A program made the position numbers and the translations under genes. A DNA stretch of 64,000 bases, taken from the NCBI GenBank assembly GCA_019751945.1, contig JAIEMT010000014.1, forward strand, positions 62,001 to 126,000, in the 5' to 3' direction. This document shows, one piece after another, positions 10,142 to 20,481 of this stretch (within the stretch, counting starts at the first letter, position 1; every line of letters starts with the position of its first letter). The notes below the pieces were generated by a model. That model saw only the letters and a program-made list of their open reading frames with translations, was not told where the DNA came from and did no database searches. This DNA is from a bacterium. GTDB lineage: Bacteria > Bdellovibrionota > UBA1018.

Positions 10142-11062
10142 ATGAGTTCAACCAAGAGGCAAAAAATACCGGCGGCAGGCCCTTCCGGGACACTTTGGGT
10201 CGTGGCCACTCCCATCGGGAATCTTTCGGATTTTTCGGATCGGGCCAAAGAGGTCTTGGTGCAGTCGGATGCCATTCTTTGCGAGGACACTCGTCGCACC
10301 TCTCAGCTCATCGCTGCTTTAAAGCTCCCCTCGAAGAGTTTGGAGCGGTTAGATCAGCACGCTTCGGATGCGAAGATTGCGAAGATTCTTGAACGATTGC
10401 AGGCAGGTGAGTCGTTTGCGTTGGTTTCAGATGCAGGAACTCCGGGCGTGAGTGATCCCGGGCCTCGTTTGGTAAGCCGTGCGGTGGAATCAGGAGTTCC
10501 AGTGGTTCCTATCCCAGGAGCTTCCGCTGTTGCGACGTTATTTTCTATAGCTGGTGTAGAAGAAACTTCATTTTTGTTTCGAGGATTTTTTCCAAAAAAG
10601 GGAAGTGAACGTACAGAGGAGCTCCGACTCGCCTCGGAGTGTGAAATTACACGGGTTTTTATTTGGTTCGAAAGCCCGAATCGGATTGTAGAAGCGCTGG
10701 AGTCGGTCAACGAGTGCTCGAATTCCTTGATGGGCGTGGATTCGCGGGTTTTTGTTGTGGCTGCCAAGGAAATGACAAAGATTCATGAAAAGTATTTTCA
10801 TGGAGACATCGAAACTGTTCTCGAGTCCGTTCGTAAAGAAATATTGACTGAAGGTCCGAAGGGCGAGTGGATTTTTTTGACGAAGTTTCCTCCAATAATT
10901 AAGGAAGATTCGAAAAGTTCAGAATGGCTTAAGACTCTCGAGTGTTTGCTCGCTGCCGAAGTGAGTACTTCGGTCGCAGTGAAATTAGTTAGCCAATATT
11001 TTGGCGAGCAGCGGAATAAAATTTATCAACAAGCACTAAAAATTTTAGAAAAAAAATCTTAA
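10142..11062 (+). CDS. rsmI: 16S rRNA (cytidine-2'-O)-methyltransferase
   Basis: GTLWVVATPIGNLSDFSDRAKEVL...CEDTRRTSQL...SDAGTPGVSDPG. Confidence 0.95.
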   Translation: MSSTKRQKIPAAGPSGTLWVVATPIGNLSDFSDRAKEVLVQSDAILCEDTRRTSQLIAALKLPSKSLERLDQHASDAKIAKILERLQAGESFALVSDAGTPGVSDPGPRLVSRAVESGVPVVPIPGASAVATLFSIAGVEETSFLFRGFFPKKGSERTEELRLASECEITRVFIWFESPNRIVEALESVNECSNSLMGVDSRVFVVAAKEMTKIHEKYFHGDIETVLESVRKEILTEGPKGEWIFLTKFPPIIKEDSKSSEWLKTLECLLAAEVSTSVAVKLVSQYFGEQRNKIYQQALKILEKKS

Positions 11063-11066
11063 GGTG

Positions 11067-11094
11067 TTGACCCATTCCTGATCTCCCGTAGACT
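11067..11094 (+). promoter_or_regulatory. Putative promoter of HD-GYP leader
   Basis: TTGACC (11067-11072), 16-nt spacer, TAGACT (11089-11094). Confidence 0.35.
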
Positions 11095-11100
11095 TAGAAG

Positions 11101-11205
11101 TGTGGTTGTGGAAGGAATCCAAGGATGGATTCAGGGAGACAAAATTCATTGCTCTCGCGGGCCTCAGTGGAATCAGGATGATTTTTCACTGAGGCGTTTT
11201 TCTTT
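11101..11205 (+). ncRNA. Candidate sRNA or attenuated 5' leader of the HD-GYP gene
   Basis: Hairpin GAATCC-AAGGAT-GGATTC and downstream perfect terminator; several GGA motifs. Confidence 0.4.
11161..11205 (+). terminator. Intrinsic terminator or attenuator
   Basis: GCCTCAGTG (11161-11169) / CACTGAGGC (11187-11195), then GTTTTTCTTT. Confidence 0.7.
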
Positions 11206-11224
11206 CGGCAGCCCACAATAAAAT

Positions 11225-12514
11225 ATGAAAGCAAGCCGCCACAAATCCTCAGCAAAAACTGTGACGAAAACGGCTCAGAAACAGCCTAGCGAAGCTACGA
11301 GCGCTGTTTCTGTTATTCGCGGTCTCGAAGAGGAGATCGCCCGCGTTGTTCACAGCATGCATGAAAAAGTGCGTCAGCTTGAGTACATGATGGATTTTTC
11401 GCGTCTCTTGAATTCGACCCTAGATCCCCAAGTGGTGCGAGAGAAGGCCCTCGAAGCGACCTGTCGTTTACTGAATTGCGAAACTGCTTCGCTATTTCTG
11501 ATTGATACTAAGGCCAACGAACTCTACTGGGAAACTGCGCTCGGAGAAATTGGGCAAGAGCTGAAGCGCTCAGTACGTCTTCCTATCAACGACAAATCGA
11601 TCGCAGGTTACGTGGCAATGACGGGCGAAGGGTTGCAGATCAACGATGTTGAAAGCGATCCGCGCCACTTCAAAAAACCCGGATCGAGTTTTAAAACCAA
11701 GACCATGCTCTGCGTACCGCTTCGAAATCGCGGCAAGGTGATTGGGGTTCTGCAGGCGTTGAATAAGCAGGATCAGGTGCCGCCGCAGCCTAGCGAGCAC
11801 AAGTGGGCAAGCTTTCAGGCTGAAGATTTCAAGATGCTCGAAACCCTGAGCTATCAAGTGGCCATTGCTGTTGAGAACTCCAAACTCTACACCGACCTCA
11901 AAAAGAGTTTCTACGAAACCGTGGAGGCCCTGGCCGAATCGATCGAGAAGAAAGACAGCTACACCGGTGGCCATACCAAGCGCGTGGTTTTCTATTCGAT
12001 GTGCATTGCAAAATACATGAACCTGACCCCCGAGCAGCTCGAGACCGTCCGTCTTGGAGCACTGCTTCATGATGTGGGGAAGATCGGAATTGAAGATAAG
12101 ATCCTAAAAAAAGATGCTCCCCTCGATAAAGACGAGTGGAAGGTTATGCAGACCCATCCGGATCTGGGCTATGACATTATGAGTCGGGTAGAGAGTCTGG
12201 CTGATGTGATGGGCGGCATGCGCTTCCACCATGAGCGTTGGGATGGAAAAGGGTACCCCCAGGGGCTCAAGGGCGAAGAGATTCCCTTTTTGGCTAGAAT
12301 TATTGCAGTTGCGGACACCTATGACGCGATGGTGAGCACCCGTCCCTATCGAAAGGGGCTTCCTCCGAAGACGGCGTACGATGAGATTACCCGTTATCGG
12401 GGAACTCAGTTCGCTCCAGACGTCGTCGACGCGTTCATAAAGGCCTTCAACGAAGGTAAAATGGGCAAGGGCTCTGGCGACACGAGTAAGCACCAGCTGT
12501 CCAACATGGACTAA
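11225..12514 (+). CDS. GAF + HD-GYP domain putative c-di-GMP phosphodiesterase
   Basis: GAF-like N-terminus; GGHTKRV...LLHDVGKIGI...HHERWDGKGYPQGLKGEEIPFLARIIAVADTYDAM. Confidence 0.92.
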   Translation: MKASRHKSSAKTVTKTAQKQPSEATSAVSVIRGLEEEIARVVHSMHEKVRQLEYMMDFSRLLNSTLDPQVVREKALEATCRLLNCETASLFLIDTKANELYWETALGEIGQELKRSVRLPINDKSIAGYVAMTGEGLQINDVESDPRHFKKPGSSFKTKTMLCVPLRNRGKVIGVLQALNKQDQVPPQPSEHKWASFQAEDFKMLETLSYQVAIAVENSKLYTDLKKSFYETVEALAESIEKKDSYTGGHTKRVVFYSMCIAKYMNLTPEQLETVRLGALLHDVGKIGIEDKILKKDAPLDKDEWKVMQTHPDLGYDIMSRVESLADVMGGMRFHHERWDGKGYPQGLKGEEIPFLARIIAVADTYDAMVSTRPYRKGLPPKTAYDEITRYRGTQFAPDVVDAFIKAFNEGKMGKGSGDTSKHQLSNMD

Positions 12515-12577
12515 GACTTATCCCCATCTATTTGTTGCTAAAATCAGACCCTCTTAGTAAGTTTCGCCATACGGCGT

Positions 12578-13456
12578 ATGGCATGGTTTGACGATCTTAA
12601 GACCCCAAAGGTCAAAACTCAGGTTTCGCAACGAACGACCAAGGTTCCAGAAGGACTTTGGGTCAAATGCACGCGCTGCGGGGAAATCCTTCAAAGCAAA
12701 GTTTTAAAAGATCAGCACCAGGTTTGTCCGGAGTGCTCGTTTCATTTCCGCATGACCGCTGCGGAGCGAATCGCGGTTCTAACGGACGAGGGCAGCTTCG
12801 ACGAATATGGGGAGGGGTTGGTTTCAAACGACCCGCTCGAGTTCGACGACACCAAGCCTTATAAGACCCGATTACGTGCGGCTGCGGGCAGCACCGGCTT
12901 GCACGACGCGTTTGTCGCTGGCAAAGCCACGGTAAAGGGACTGCCCTATCACTTGGGTGTTTTCGAATTTAAATTCATGGGCGGAAGCATGGGCGTGGTG
13001 GTGGGTGAAAAGGTCACTCTCCTTTTTGAACGCGCCTTGGCCGACAAGCTTCCCGCAGTTGTTGTGAGCTCCAGTGGCGGGGCTCGAATGCAGGAGGGAA
13101 TTTTGTCTCTCATGCAAATGGCGAAAACGACCGCCATTATTCAAAAGCTTCGCAAAGCGGGGATTCCATACATCTCCGTTCTATCGGATCCGACCACTGG
13201 GGGAGTGGCCGCGTCGTTTGCAATGTTGGGGGATGTGATTTTGGCCGAACCCGACGCATTGGTGGGATTTGCTGGTCCGCGTGTGATTGAACAGACCATT
13301 CGCCAACAACTCCCAAAGGGCTTTCAGCGCAGTGAATTCCTACTCAAGCACGGCTTCGTCGATCGGATTGTGCATCGAAAAGACCTGGCCAATGAGCTCC
13401 GCCAATGGATGTGGCGATTGGGGCGTCACACGTGTCATTTCACAAAGCGGCATTAA
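12578..13456 (+). CDS. accD: Acetyl-CoA carboxylase carboxyltransferase beta subunit
   Basis: Zn ribbon CTRCGEIL...CPECSFHFRM; SSSGGARMQEGILSLMQMAKT; DPTTGGVAASFA. Confidence 0.95.
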   Translation: MAWFDDLKTPKVKTQVSQRTTKVPEGLWVKCTRCGEILQSKVLKDQHQVCPECSFHFRMTAAERIAVLTDEGSFDEYGEGLVSNDPLEFDDTKPYKTRLRAAAGSTGLHDAFVAGKATVKGLPYHLGVFEFKFMGGSMGVVVGEKVTLLFERALADKLPAVVVSSSGGARMQEGILSLMQMAKTTAIIQKLRKAGIPYISVLSDPTTGGVAASFAMLGDVILAEPDALVGFAGPRVIEQTIRQQLPKGFQRSEFLLKHGFVDRIVHRKDLANELRQWMWRLGRHTCHFTKRH

Positions 13457-15867
13457 TTTATTTTGCTTCCCTAGCCGCTTTACAACTTCCACTTCAAATT
13501 TTTAGCAACGGGGGATGGGTCTACGCCGCGAAAGAATCCGGACGCATGCATTGGTCTGGAAAAAAAACGGAGTGGGATCGAAAAAATAATCGAGTCACCC
13601 TGGTTGGAAACGCGGTCTTTCGTCAGGAAGGGGAATCGCTCAGCGCTGATTACATGGTGCTGGATCTCGATAAGCGCTCAGTCTACGCCAAGGGAAACTG
13701 CGTTTATATTGCGAACGACAGCATTATCTACGGAACGGAGATGCTCTTTGATCTCGAGGCGCGCTCAGGAACCATTTATTCCGGTCGAGTCGCGAACGAA
13801 AAATTCACTCTTTTGGGTGACCGCATTGAAAAAATTGGCAGCAATCGATTCAAGGTAGAAAACAGTGAGTACAGTACGTGCCGAGACTGCGCTCGCAGTT
13901 GGACCATTGCTGCCGGAAAAGTCGACATGGAGATCGAAGGCTATGCCTACATGTCGGACGTCGTTGGACGCGTGAAAGATTCTTCCATTTTTTGGATGCC
14001 CTATTTGATTTTGCCGATGAAGACGCAGAGACAGACGGGACTTCTGTTTCCGAAGTTTCGGTTTGTGGACGGCTCCTTCCGAATCGTTCAGCCCTTTTTC
14101 TGGGCCATTTCTCAGAGTACCGACATGACTATCGGAGTGGGTGACTTCGCGGATCGTGGTATTCGTTTAGAATGGGAAGGTCGCTACCGATTGTCGGCAC
14201 GTAGTGCGGGAACCGCGAATGTCTATTACCTTCGGGACAAACTCTTTAACGACTATCTTTCTGAACCGTCGAATTTTTCAAACTATCCGGAAATTTCAAT
14301 TCGTCCCACGTCTCATCGATGGGCAATCGATGTTTCTCAGACTCAGGAGTTTCCGCTGGGAATTGACCAAAAGCTTCGATTGATTGAAGTGAGTGACAGT
14401 CTCTATCCCATTCGTATGGGCGATGTGCCGGGAAATGGCGAAGCGTATGTGAGTTCGGAGTTCATGCTCTCGCACGCTTCGAATGAGTTCAGTGCTTTCG
14501 TGGCAGCACGCCGTTATCGCAACTTGCTCTATCCCAATCCTCAGATTTTTGATCCGCAAACGGTGCAGGTTTACCCGAGTGCAGTTGTGGCCAGCAATAG
14601 TAAGTTTCTTTTTGGAACTCCGATTGCTGGGTCGCTCAGTGTGGGAATTAAAAACTTCACGCGAACCAGCGGTGATTTTGATCTGGATCCGTGGTCACTT
14701 GAAGCAGATCCCAGTAAGACGGTACCAGTTCCCGGAATCGACCCGGTTCGAAAGGCGACGCGAATTTCCTTTAATCCTTCTCTGTACACCACACTTCGGC
14801 CTTGGGGCGTGATGTCGATTGTTCCGTCGGTAGAGTATCGCGGCTATTTTTATTCTTTCCACCAATCGCTTCCGAATCTGGTCCGGGGTTATTTGCTATT
14901 TAAGACAGATGTGTTTGCTCAACTTGAAAAAATTTATGAAGATCCGAACAATGCCGAGGCGCCGAAGAGTAAGCACTTGATTCGTCCTTTGCTCACGTAC
15001 CACCTGATTCCAACAAGTACGATTCATGAACCGAGTCATCCGTTTATCTCTCAAATGCAGTATGCAAACTCAGGTACCACCGGCTCTTTCGGGGGATGGG
15101 GTGGCTATCAGTTTGATGACGATGATGTGATTCCTCTCGATGCTCCAGGTACCTCGAGCAACTATTTCATGCCCGAAGGAAATTCAATTTCCTATGGATT
15201 CACCACTCAGTACATTCGCAAGCGGGCGCCGAATGTCTATAATTCAGATTGGTACTATCAAACCTCTGTCGAGTTGAAGACGGGCCAGACCTTGAATTTT
15301 CGGGAGTTCGATAAGCCCGTTGCTGAGCGCCAACCGTTTTCGCAGTACTTTGCAGATCTTATTTTTCTCTACGACAAGTGGAGTGCTTCCTTAAACTATA
15401 CTTATTCGCCGAACGTTCCCGTGAGCCCCGATAGCAGTCGTCATGCCGTTACGTCGGCGTTTACCTACAATTTTGATAAATCGATTCGTCAAAAAATTCT
15501 GCTCTTTGATCGCAGTTTTTCGTTGGGTTACACTTACGCTCGTCAAAACGGTACGACGAATAACATGCGCGCGGCCTTTAGTTATTCGATATCTGATTAT
15601 ATTATGCCGACCATTTCGGCTTCCTGGGATTTCTATTCGAACCGAATGTTGTCGGGAGATGCGGCGATAAAATTTCAAAGTCCTTCGCAGTGCTGGACGT
15701 TTGATTTGGGTGTAAACCGAAGTGTGTGCGCAAAAGAGCGACCCACCGATACCGGATATTGCACGGTGGTTCGATTTGATGTGGGTCTCAATTTTACAGG
15801 CAGTGGTTTCGGTGTTTTACCTTCAGGATATTTGCCTCAGAATTCTTCGGAGAAAGTACAAAGATGA
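13432..15867 (+). CDS. LPS-assembly protein LptD/OstA-like outer-membrane protein
   Basis: OstA-like N-terminus (VTLVGNAVFRQEGESLSADYMVLDLDKRSVYAKGN), large beta-rich C-terminus; GTG 13432 gives a better signal peptide than ORF start 13405. Confidence 0.8.
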   Translation: MSFHKAALIYFASLAALQLPLQIFSNGGWVYAAKESGRMHWSGKKTEWDRKNNRVTLVGNAVFRQEGESLSADYMVLDLDKRSVYAKGNCVYIANDSIIYGTEMLFDLEARSGTIYSGRVANEKFTLLGDRIEKIGSNRFKVENSEYSTCRDCARSWTIAAGKVDMEIEGYAYMSDVVGRVKDSSIFWMPYLILPMKTQRQTGLLFPKFRFVDGSFRIVQPFFWAISQSTDMTIGVGDFADRGIRLEWEGRYRLSARSAGTANVYYLRDKLFNDYLSEPSNFSNYPEISIRPTSHRWAIDVSQTQEFPLGIDQKLRLIEVSDSLYPIRMGDVPGNGEAYVSSEFMLSHASNEFSAFVAARRYRNLLYPNPQIFDPQTVQVYPSAVVASNSKFLFGTPIAGSLSVGIKNFTRTSGDFDLDPWSLEADPSKTVPVPGIDPVRKATRISFNPSLYTTLRPWGVMSIVPSVEYRGYFYSFHQSLPNLVRGYLLFKTDVFAQLEKIYEDPNNAEAPKSKHLIRPLLTYHLIPTSTIHEPSHPFISQMQYANSGTTGSFGGWGGYQFDDDDVIPLDAPGTSSNYFMPEGNSISYGFTTQYIRKRAPNVYNSDWYYQTSVELKTGQTLNFREFDKPVAERQPFSQYFADLIFLYDKWSASLNYTYSPNVPVSPDSSRHAVTSAFTYNFDKSIRQKILLFDRSFSLGYTYARQNGTTNNMRAAFSYSISDYIMPTISASWDFYSNRMLSGDAAIKFQSPSQCWTFDLGVNRSVCAKERPTDTGYCTVVRFDVGLNFTGSGFGVLPSGYLPQNSSEKVQR

Positions 15868-16610
15868 AATCCATGAATGAATCAATAGCGCTCTATTCCA
15901 ATGCGGCTCTCCCTCAGTTGAAACAGGCGTTCAATACGAATCTAGCCGCGATGGAAAGAATCGAATCCCGATTGGTGAAGACGGTGAAAGCGGGTGGTTC
16001 GCTTCTGATTTTTGGAAGTGGTCACTCGTCATTGTTTCCTTTGGAGTTCTATCATCGTGCGGGTGGACCTTCTTTTGTGATTCCGCTCGTCGCTGATTTT
16101 TTAATGCCGACAGCTGGCCCTCCTGTTGCGAGAATTCTAGAGCGCACGCCGGGACTCGCTACTGTAGTTTTGCGTCGAGCAGAGCCCAAGAAGGGAGAGA
16201 TGCTTTGGCTTTCGTCCCAGTCGGGTGTGAACGCAGGTGTGATTGATGTGGCTATCGAAGCCAAGAAACTCGGATTGCACACCGTGGCTTTCACCAGTCT
16301 TCGTCATAGCAAGTCGGTACCTTCTCGCCATCCGTCGAAGAAAAAACTTTTTGAAGTTTGCGATGAAACGATGGATCTCGGAGGGATGGTGGGGGATGCC
16401 GCAGTTCCGGTGGGTCGGGGAGTTTCGGCGGGACCTCTCTCCACGTTGACCGGGATCTTTCTAGGTCATTCCATTTTAGTTTCAGCGTGTGCGACGCTGG
16501 AGAAAAAGGGAGTGCGTTGTGTGTACACAAGTGTGAACACTCCCGAGGGCGAAAAAAGAAATCGCAAGATCGAACAGGTTGCAGCTCTGCGTGATCCTCT
16601 CCTACGATGA
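15864..16610 (+). CDS. SIS-domain sugar isomerase-like (UPF0309-like)
   Basis: LLIFGSGHSSLFPLEFYHRAGG...SQSGVNAGVIDVA..AKKLGLHTVAFTS. Confidence 0.75.
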   Translation: MKSMNESIALYSNAALPQLKQAFNTNLAAMERIESRLVKTVKAGGSLLIFGSGHSSLFPLEFYHRAGGPSFVIPLVADFLMPTAGPPVARILERTPGLATVVLRRAEPKKGEMLWLSSQSGVNAGVIDVAIEAKKLGLHTVAFTSLRHSKSVPSRHPSKKKLFEVCDETMDLGGMVGDAAVPVGRGVSAGPLSTLTGIFLGHSILVSACATLEKKGVRCVYTSVNTPEGEKRNRKIEQVAALRDPLLR

Positions 16611-16678
16611 GGAAAAATTTTGCCTAGGGGCGACCGTGCTTGGCGTTCCGAATTTGAAAGACTACAATAAAGGGGCCT

Positions 16679-17464
16679 ATGAGGATTCTGCTTTCCAATG
16701 ATGACGGGGTGCATGCAGAGGGGTTGAGGGCCATGCAGCGCGAGCTGAAAAAGCTGGGCGATGTGTGGGTAGTTGCTCCACTTGAAGAGCAGAGTACCAC
16801 CGGACATTCTCTGACCATTCATAAACCGCTTCGAATGATTCCGATGGGGAATCAGTTTTTCGGCGTGAGTGGTTCTCCTGCGGATTGTGTTTATTTGGGA
16901 ATTCGCCAAGTACTGAAGGCTATGCCGGATTTAGTCGTCTCTGGAATTAATCGCGGCGCCAATCTTGGACAAGATGTTTACTACTCTGGAACGGTGTCGG
17001 CTGCGCGCGAAGCATGCATCTTAGGTTTACCTTCGATCGCAGTGAGCTTGGCGATTGATTTTGCAAAAGCTCAAGCCGAGTCGAAGTTGCACTACGAATC
17101 GGCAGCAAAAATGGCCGTTCAGGTTTTAAAAACCGTGCAGATGAAAAAGCTCCCGTTGCATACGATGCTGAATCTGAATGTACCTGACCTTCCTTTGAAA
17201 CAAATCAAGGGCGTGCGACTGGCCCGTCAGGGATTCCGATATTACAGCGGCAGTATTTTGCGCCGAACGGATCATCGTGGAAAAGATTATTACTGGGTAG
17301 GTGGTCACTATAAAGGATTTAAGAACGAGAGCGGAACGGACTGCCATTCTGTGGAGTCCAAATATGCTTCGCTGACTCCGCTGAGATTGGATTCGACAGA
17401 TCATCAGTATTTGCTGACTCTGAATCAGGGGTGGGAAATGGATCGAGGAAAATCCAAGCGATGA
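16679..17464 (+). CDS. surE: 5'/3'-nucleotidase SurE
   Basis: MRILLSNDDGVHAEGL...VVAPLEEQSTTGHSLT...SGINRGANLGQDVYYSGTVSAAREA. Confidence 0.97.
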   Translation: MRILLSNDDGVHAEGLRAMQRELKKLGDVWVVAPLEEQSTTGHSLTIHKPLRMIPMGNQFFGVSGSPADCVYLGIRQVLKAMPDLVVSGINRGANLGQDVYYSGTVSAAREACILGLPSIAVSLAIDFAKAQAESKLHYESAAKMAVQVLKTVQMKKLPLHTMLNLNVPDLPLKQIKGVRLARQGFRYYSGSILRRTDHRGKDYYWVGGHYKGFKNESGTDCHSVESKYASLTPLRLDSTDHQYLLTLNQGWEMDRGKSKR

Positions 17465-18147
17465 GGAACCATACCTGGCTCCTGCTAGTAGGGGTTTTTG
17501 TGGCGGGAGCGGTGAGCTCTTGCGCAACTTCTGGGGGCGGTCGCTCGGGCTTGATCGATCGTTTAGATGAAATGGATCGCGCGAGTGGTCACGGCGATCG
17601 TCGTCGTTCAAAAAAAATTCGAATGCGAGAAGATGAAGAACAGGAAGTGAGCCAAGCAGAGGCTGAAAAACTTTCTCAAGTAGGTTCGCGCTTACGCTGG
17701 CCGCTCAAGAATGTGCAGATCACTTCGCCGTTTGGCAGCCGTGGTTCAGATTTCCACGAAGGAATCGATCTTCGCGCAGCATCGGGAACACCGGTTTTGG
17801 CATCCGGGAATGGAACGGTTCTTTACGCCGGACAGAGAATTCACGGCTATGGAAAAATGATCGTGATTCGACATGAAAAGGGCGTTTCCACCGTCTATGC
17901 TCATAACTCCCGAATTTTTGTTCGAAAGGGCCAGTGGGTTCGCCAGGGCGAAAAGATTGCGCTCTCAGGAGCGACAGGTCGAGTTCAAGGTCCTCATGTG
18001 CATTTTGAAATGCGCACGGGCGTGGTGGCTGTGGATCCCAAACGCTGGGTGGCTCATCGCGCTGTGGTGGCCAAAGTACCGCTGATCAATCGCAAAGCCG
18101 CTAGCGTGGGTGCTGCTAGTAAGAATCTCGCAAAGAGCAACGAGTAG
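17461..18147 (+). CDS. M23-family (LytM) metallopeptidase lipoprotein
   Basis: Lipobox VSSC; FGSRGSDFHEGIDLRAASGTPVLASGNGTV...GPHVHFEMR. Confidence 0.9.
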   Translation: MRNHTWLLLVGVFVAGAVSSCATSGGGRSGLIDRLDEMDRASGHGDRRRSKKIRMREDEEQEVSQAEAEKLSQVGSRLRWPLKNVQITSPFGSRGSDFHEGIDLRAASGTPVLASGNGTVLYAGQRIHGYGKMIVIRHEKGVSTVYAHNSRIFVRKGQWVRQGEKIALSGATGRVQGPHVHFEMRTGVVAVDPKRWVAHRAVVAKVPLINRKAASVGAASKNLAKSNE

Positions 18148-19980
18148 TTAAGTCGACTGCATCTTCTGAATCGAGGATAGAACGATCTCTCGCTCTTCAA
18201 CTGCCGCAGACCATTTCCTTTCGCAGTCATCGACTAGAGCTTGGATCTGTCCCATCTCTTGGATCTTGGATGCCGAGTCAGCGGGATTTGTCGTAAGCGC
18301 TTCGTTGATGTCGCCGATTTTTCGTTGGTGAATCACCAGTGCTTTTTCATTTTCGTCGATGATGGTGTCGAGTTGTTTGAGTCGTCGATCGAGGGCTTTT
18401 TTCTTCTCTTTATAGTTCACCTTTTCTTCGCCAGGGGGTTCTTTTGCTGAGCTGGCTTTGTCTGGAGATTTCCCAGGTTCCGAGCGAAGTGTGGCGAACG
18501 CCCCTTTTTCTAGACTCCATACATAGTCGTCATAAGTTCCCGGGTAGGTTCCCGCCTGGCCATTGTGAATTTCTAGAATCTTCGTACCAATGCGGCTGAT
18601 GAAACTGCGATCGTGGCTCACTACAATGAGTGACCCTGGAAAAGCCTGAAGCGACTGGGTGAGGGCTTCGACAGTTTGGAAGTCCAAGTGGTTGGTCGGT
18701 TCATCTAGGATGAGGCAGGAGGCTCTTTGAAGCAGGACTTGTCCGAGTGCCACCCGGGAACACTCACCGCCGGAAAGAACTCGAACGGGTTTTTGAACAT
18801 CGTCCCCAGAAAAAAGAAGGGATCCTGCCAGGCCTAGAATTTCTTGCGGCAAGACAGACGGGTGGGCTTTTCGCTCTAATGCTTTGAAAACGGTGTCATC
18901 GGGGTTCAATTCTTCAGCTACGTGTTGGTTGAAGAAAGCGAGGGTTACTTCGTAGCCCGGTTCAATCGTTCCGGCAAGGGGAGTGAGTCTTCCGGCCAAC
19001 CCCCTGAGGAGAGTACTTTTCCCGGCACCGTTTAGCCCTACGACCGCTAGGTGATCGCCACTTGCAAGGGCCAGGTTCACGTTCTTGAGAATGGTTCTCT
19101 CCCCGTAACCCAATGAAACCGATTTGAGGTTGAGCACCATTTTCCCAGTACGGTGGGGCGGCGGAATCTTAATTCGTGCCGAAACGGGAAGGGGCTTTAC
19201 TTCCACCTTTTCCATTTTATCTAAACTCTTCAACCGGGACTGAGCTTGGCTAGCTTTGGTTGCCTTCGCGCCAAAGCGTGCGACGAAATCAAGAATCTGT
19301 TTTCGCTTTTCTTCGAGAGAGAGGGCTCGAGCTTCCAGTTGAGTTCGAAGCAGCTCTTTCTGCTCGAAGTAGTCGTCGATGTTTCCGTTGAACTTCGTGA
19401 TCTCGCCGCCCTCCACTTCTAGAATATGATCTGTGGTGCGTCTTAAGAATTCCCGATCGTGAGAGATTAGAAGAAAAGCCCCCCCGAATCCTTGCAGGAA
19501 TTTTTCAAGCACCATCAATGTTTCTAAGTCGAGGTAGTTCGTCGGCTCATCGAGGAGCATAAGGTTAGGTTGCTGACCGATGAGGTGAAGCAGTTTGGCC
19601 CGCATCCGATAGCCGCCGCTGAGGGAAGTGATTTTTTTGGTGTAGAGGTCCTGAGAAAGGCCTAAGCTATTTCCTAGAGCCTTGAGATCCCAGATGGGTG
19701 TCAGTGCGTCTCGACCGATGAAGTCTTCCACCGTATCGTCCGGGTTCCAGCGGTCGTGTTGAGAGAGATAGCCGAGTTTGAGTTTTCTCGAGCGGGTCAA
19801 GCTGCCCGAATCCAGAGATTCTTCACCAATTAAGATTTTAAAGAGAGTGGTTTTCCCTGCTCCGTTGGGTCCGATGACTCCGACGTGTTCGCCTTCGTTG
19901 ATGGCGAAAGAAGCAGCTTCAAAGAGTGTTTTGGAAGCGTAGGCCTTATGGCCCTGCTGGAGTTGGAGGAGGTTGTCCAT
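18148..19980 (-). CDS. ABC-F family ATP-binding protein (Uup/EttA-like)
   Basis: Two Walker A motifs (GPNGAGKTT, GLNGAGKST), two signature motifs (LSGGYRMRAKL, LSGGECSRVAL), no TM. Confidence 0.93.
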   Translation of the reverse strand: MDNLLQLQQGHKAYASKTLFEAASFAINEGEHVGVIGPNGAGKTTLFKILIGEESLDSGSLTRSRKLKLGYLSQHDRWNPDDTVEDFIGRDALTPIWDLKALGNSLGLSQDLYTKKITSLSGGYRMRAKLLHLIGQQPNLMLLDEPTNYLDLETLMVLEKFLQGFGGAFLLISHDREFLRRTTDHILEVEGGEITKFNGNIDDYFEQKELLRTQLEARALSLEEKRKQILDFVARFGAKATKASQAQSRLKSLDKMEKVEVKPLPVSARIKIPPPHRTGKMVLNLKSVSLGYGERTILKNVNLALASGDHLAVVGLNGAGKSTLLRGLAGRLTPLAGTIEPGYEVTLAFFNQHVAEELNPDDTVFKALERKAHPSVLPQEILGLAGSLLFSGDDVQKPVRVLSGGECSRVALGQVLLQRASCLILDEPTNHLDFQTVEALTQSLQAFPGSLIVVSHDRSFISRIGTKILEIHNGQAGTYPGTYDDYVWSLEKGAFATLRSEPGKSPDKASSAKEPPGEEKVNYKEKKKALDRRLKQLDTIIDENEKALVIHQRKIGDINEALTTNPADSASKIQEMGQIQALVDDCERKWSAAVEEREIVLSSIQKMQST

Positions 19981-20016
19981 TCCCTCCTCCTTACCAGAAA
20001 TGAAATCAATTCCGAA

Positions 20017-20481
20017 CTAGTTGCAGGACGGAATGACGAATTCTTTGTTGAACAAGACGTTGTAGCCACCGCCAGCACGGCCCGGGAGTACTTCAGCAAC
20101 CCCGATCGTGAAGGTGTCGTATTTTTCGGTGACAATCTTACAGTTCGTGGAATCCCGGCCTTCGCAAACGAGAACTTGCGAGAAGAGCGGAGCCGACAGA
20201 ACTTGGTCAGCCCAGCTGCTGCACTCCACGCCACGGCGATCGTGAACGTAGTTGGTGCAGATTTGGACCGGCTTAGCGGTCAAGATTTGCTGACCGGTGC
20301 TGCAGGTCTTCATGACATCGATATAATGAGTGCCGCCGTTCATAGCGATTTTCGGAGAAAGAGCAACCAAGCCGCTTCTTTCAATTTCAGCCCAGCTAGA
20401 ATTTGCATTGACGCCAGCAGCGAATGCAGAGGTGCTGACCAAACTCAAAACCAAACAAGATGCTAGTGCGAACTTCTTCAT
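20017..20481 (-). CDS. Secreted hypothetical protein
   Basis: Signal peptide MKKFALASCLVLSLVSTSAFA; several Cys. Confidence 0.65.
   Translation of the reverse strand: MKKFALASCLVLSLVSTSAFAAGVNANSSWAEIERSGLVALSPKIAMNGGTHYIDVMKTCSTGQQILTAKPVQICTNYVHDRRGVECSSWADQVLSAPLFSQVLVCEGRDSTNCKIVTEKYDTFTIGVAEVLPGRAGGGYNVLFNKEFVIPSCN

Noticed and set aside
11101-11205. c-di-GMP (GEMM-I) riboswitch before the HD-GYP gene
   Set aside because: Leader is too short and lacks the conserved GEMM core; kept as an uncharacterised leader/sRNA instead.
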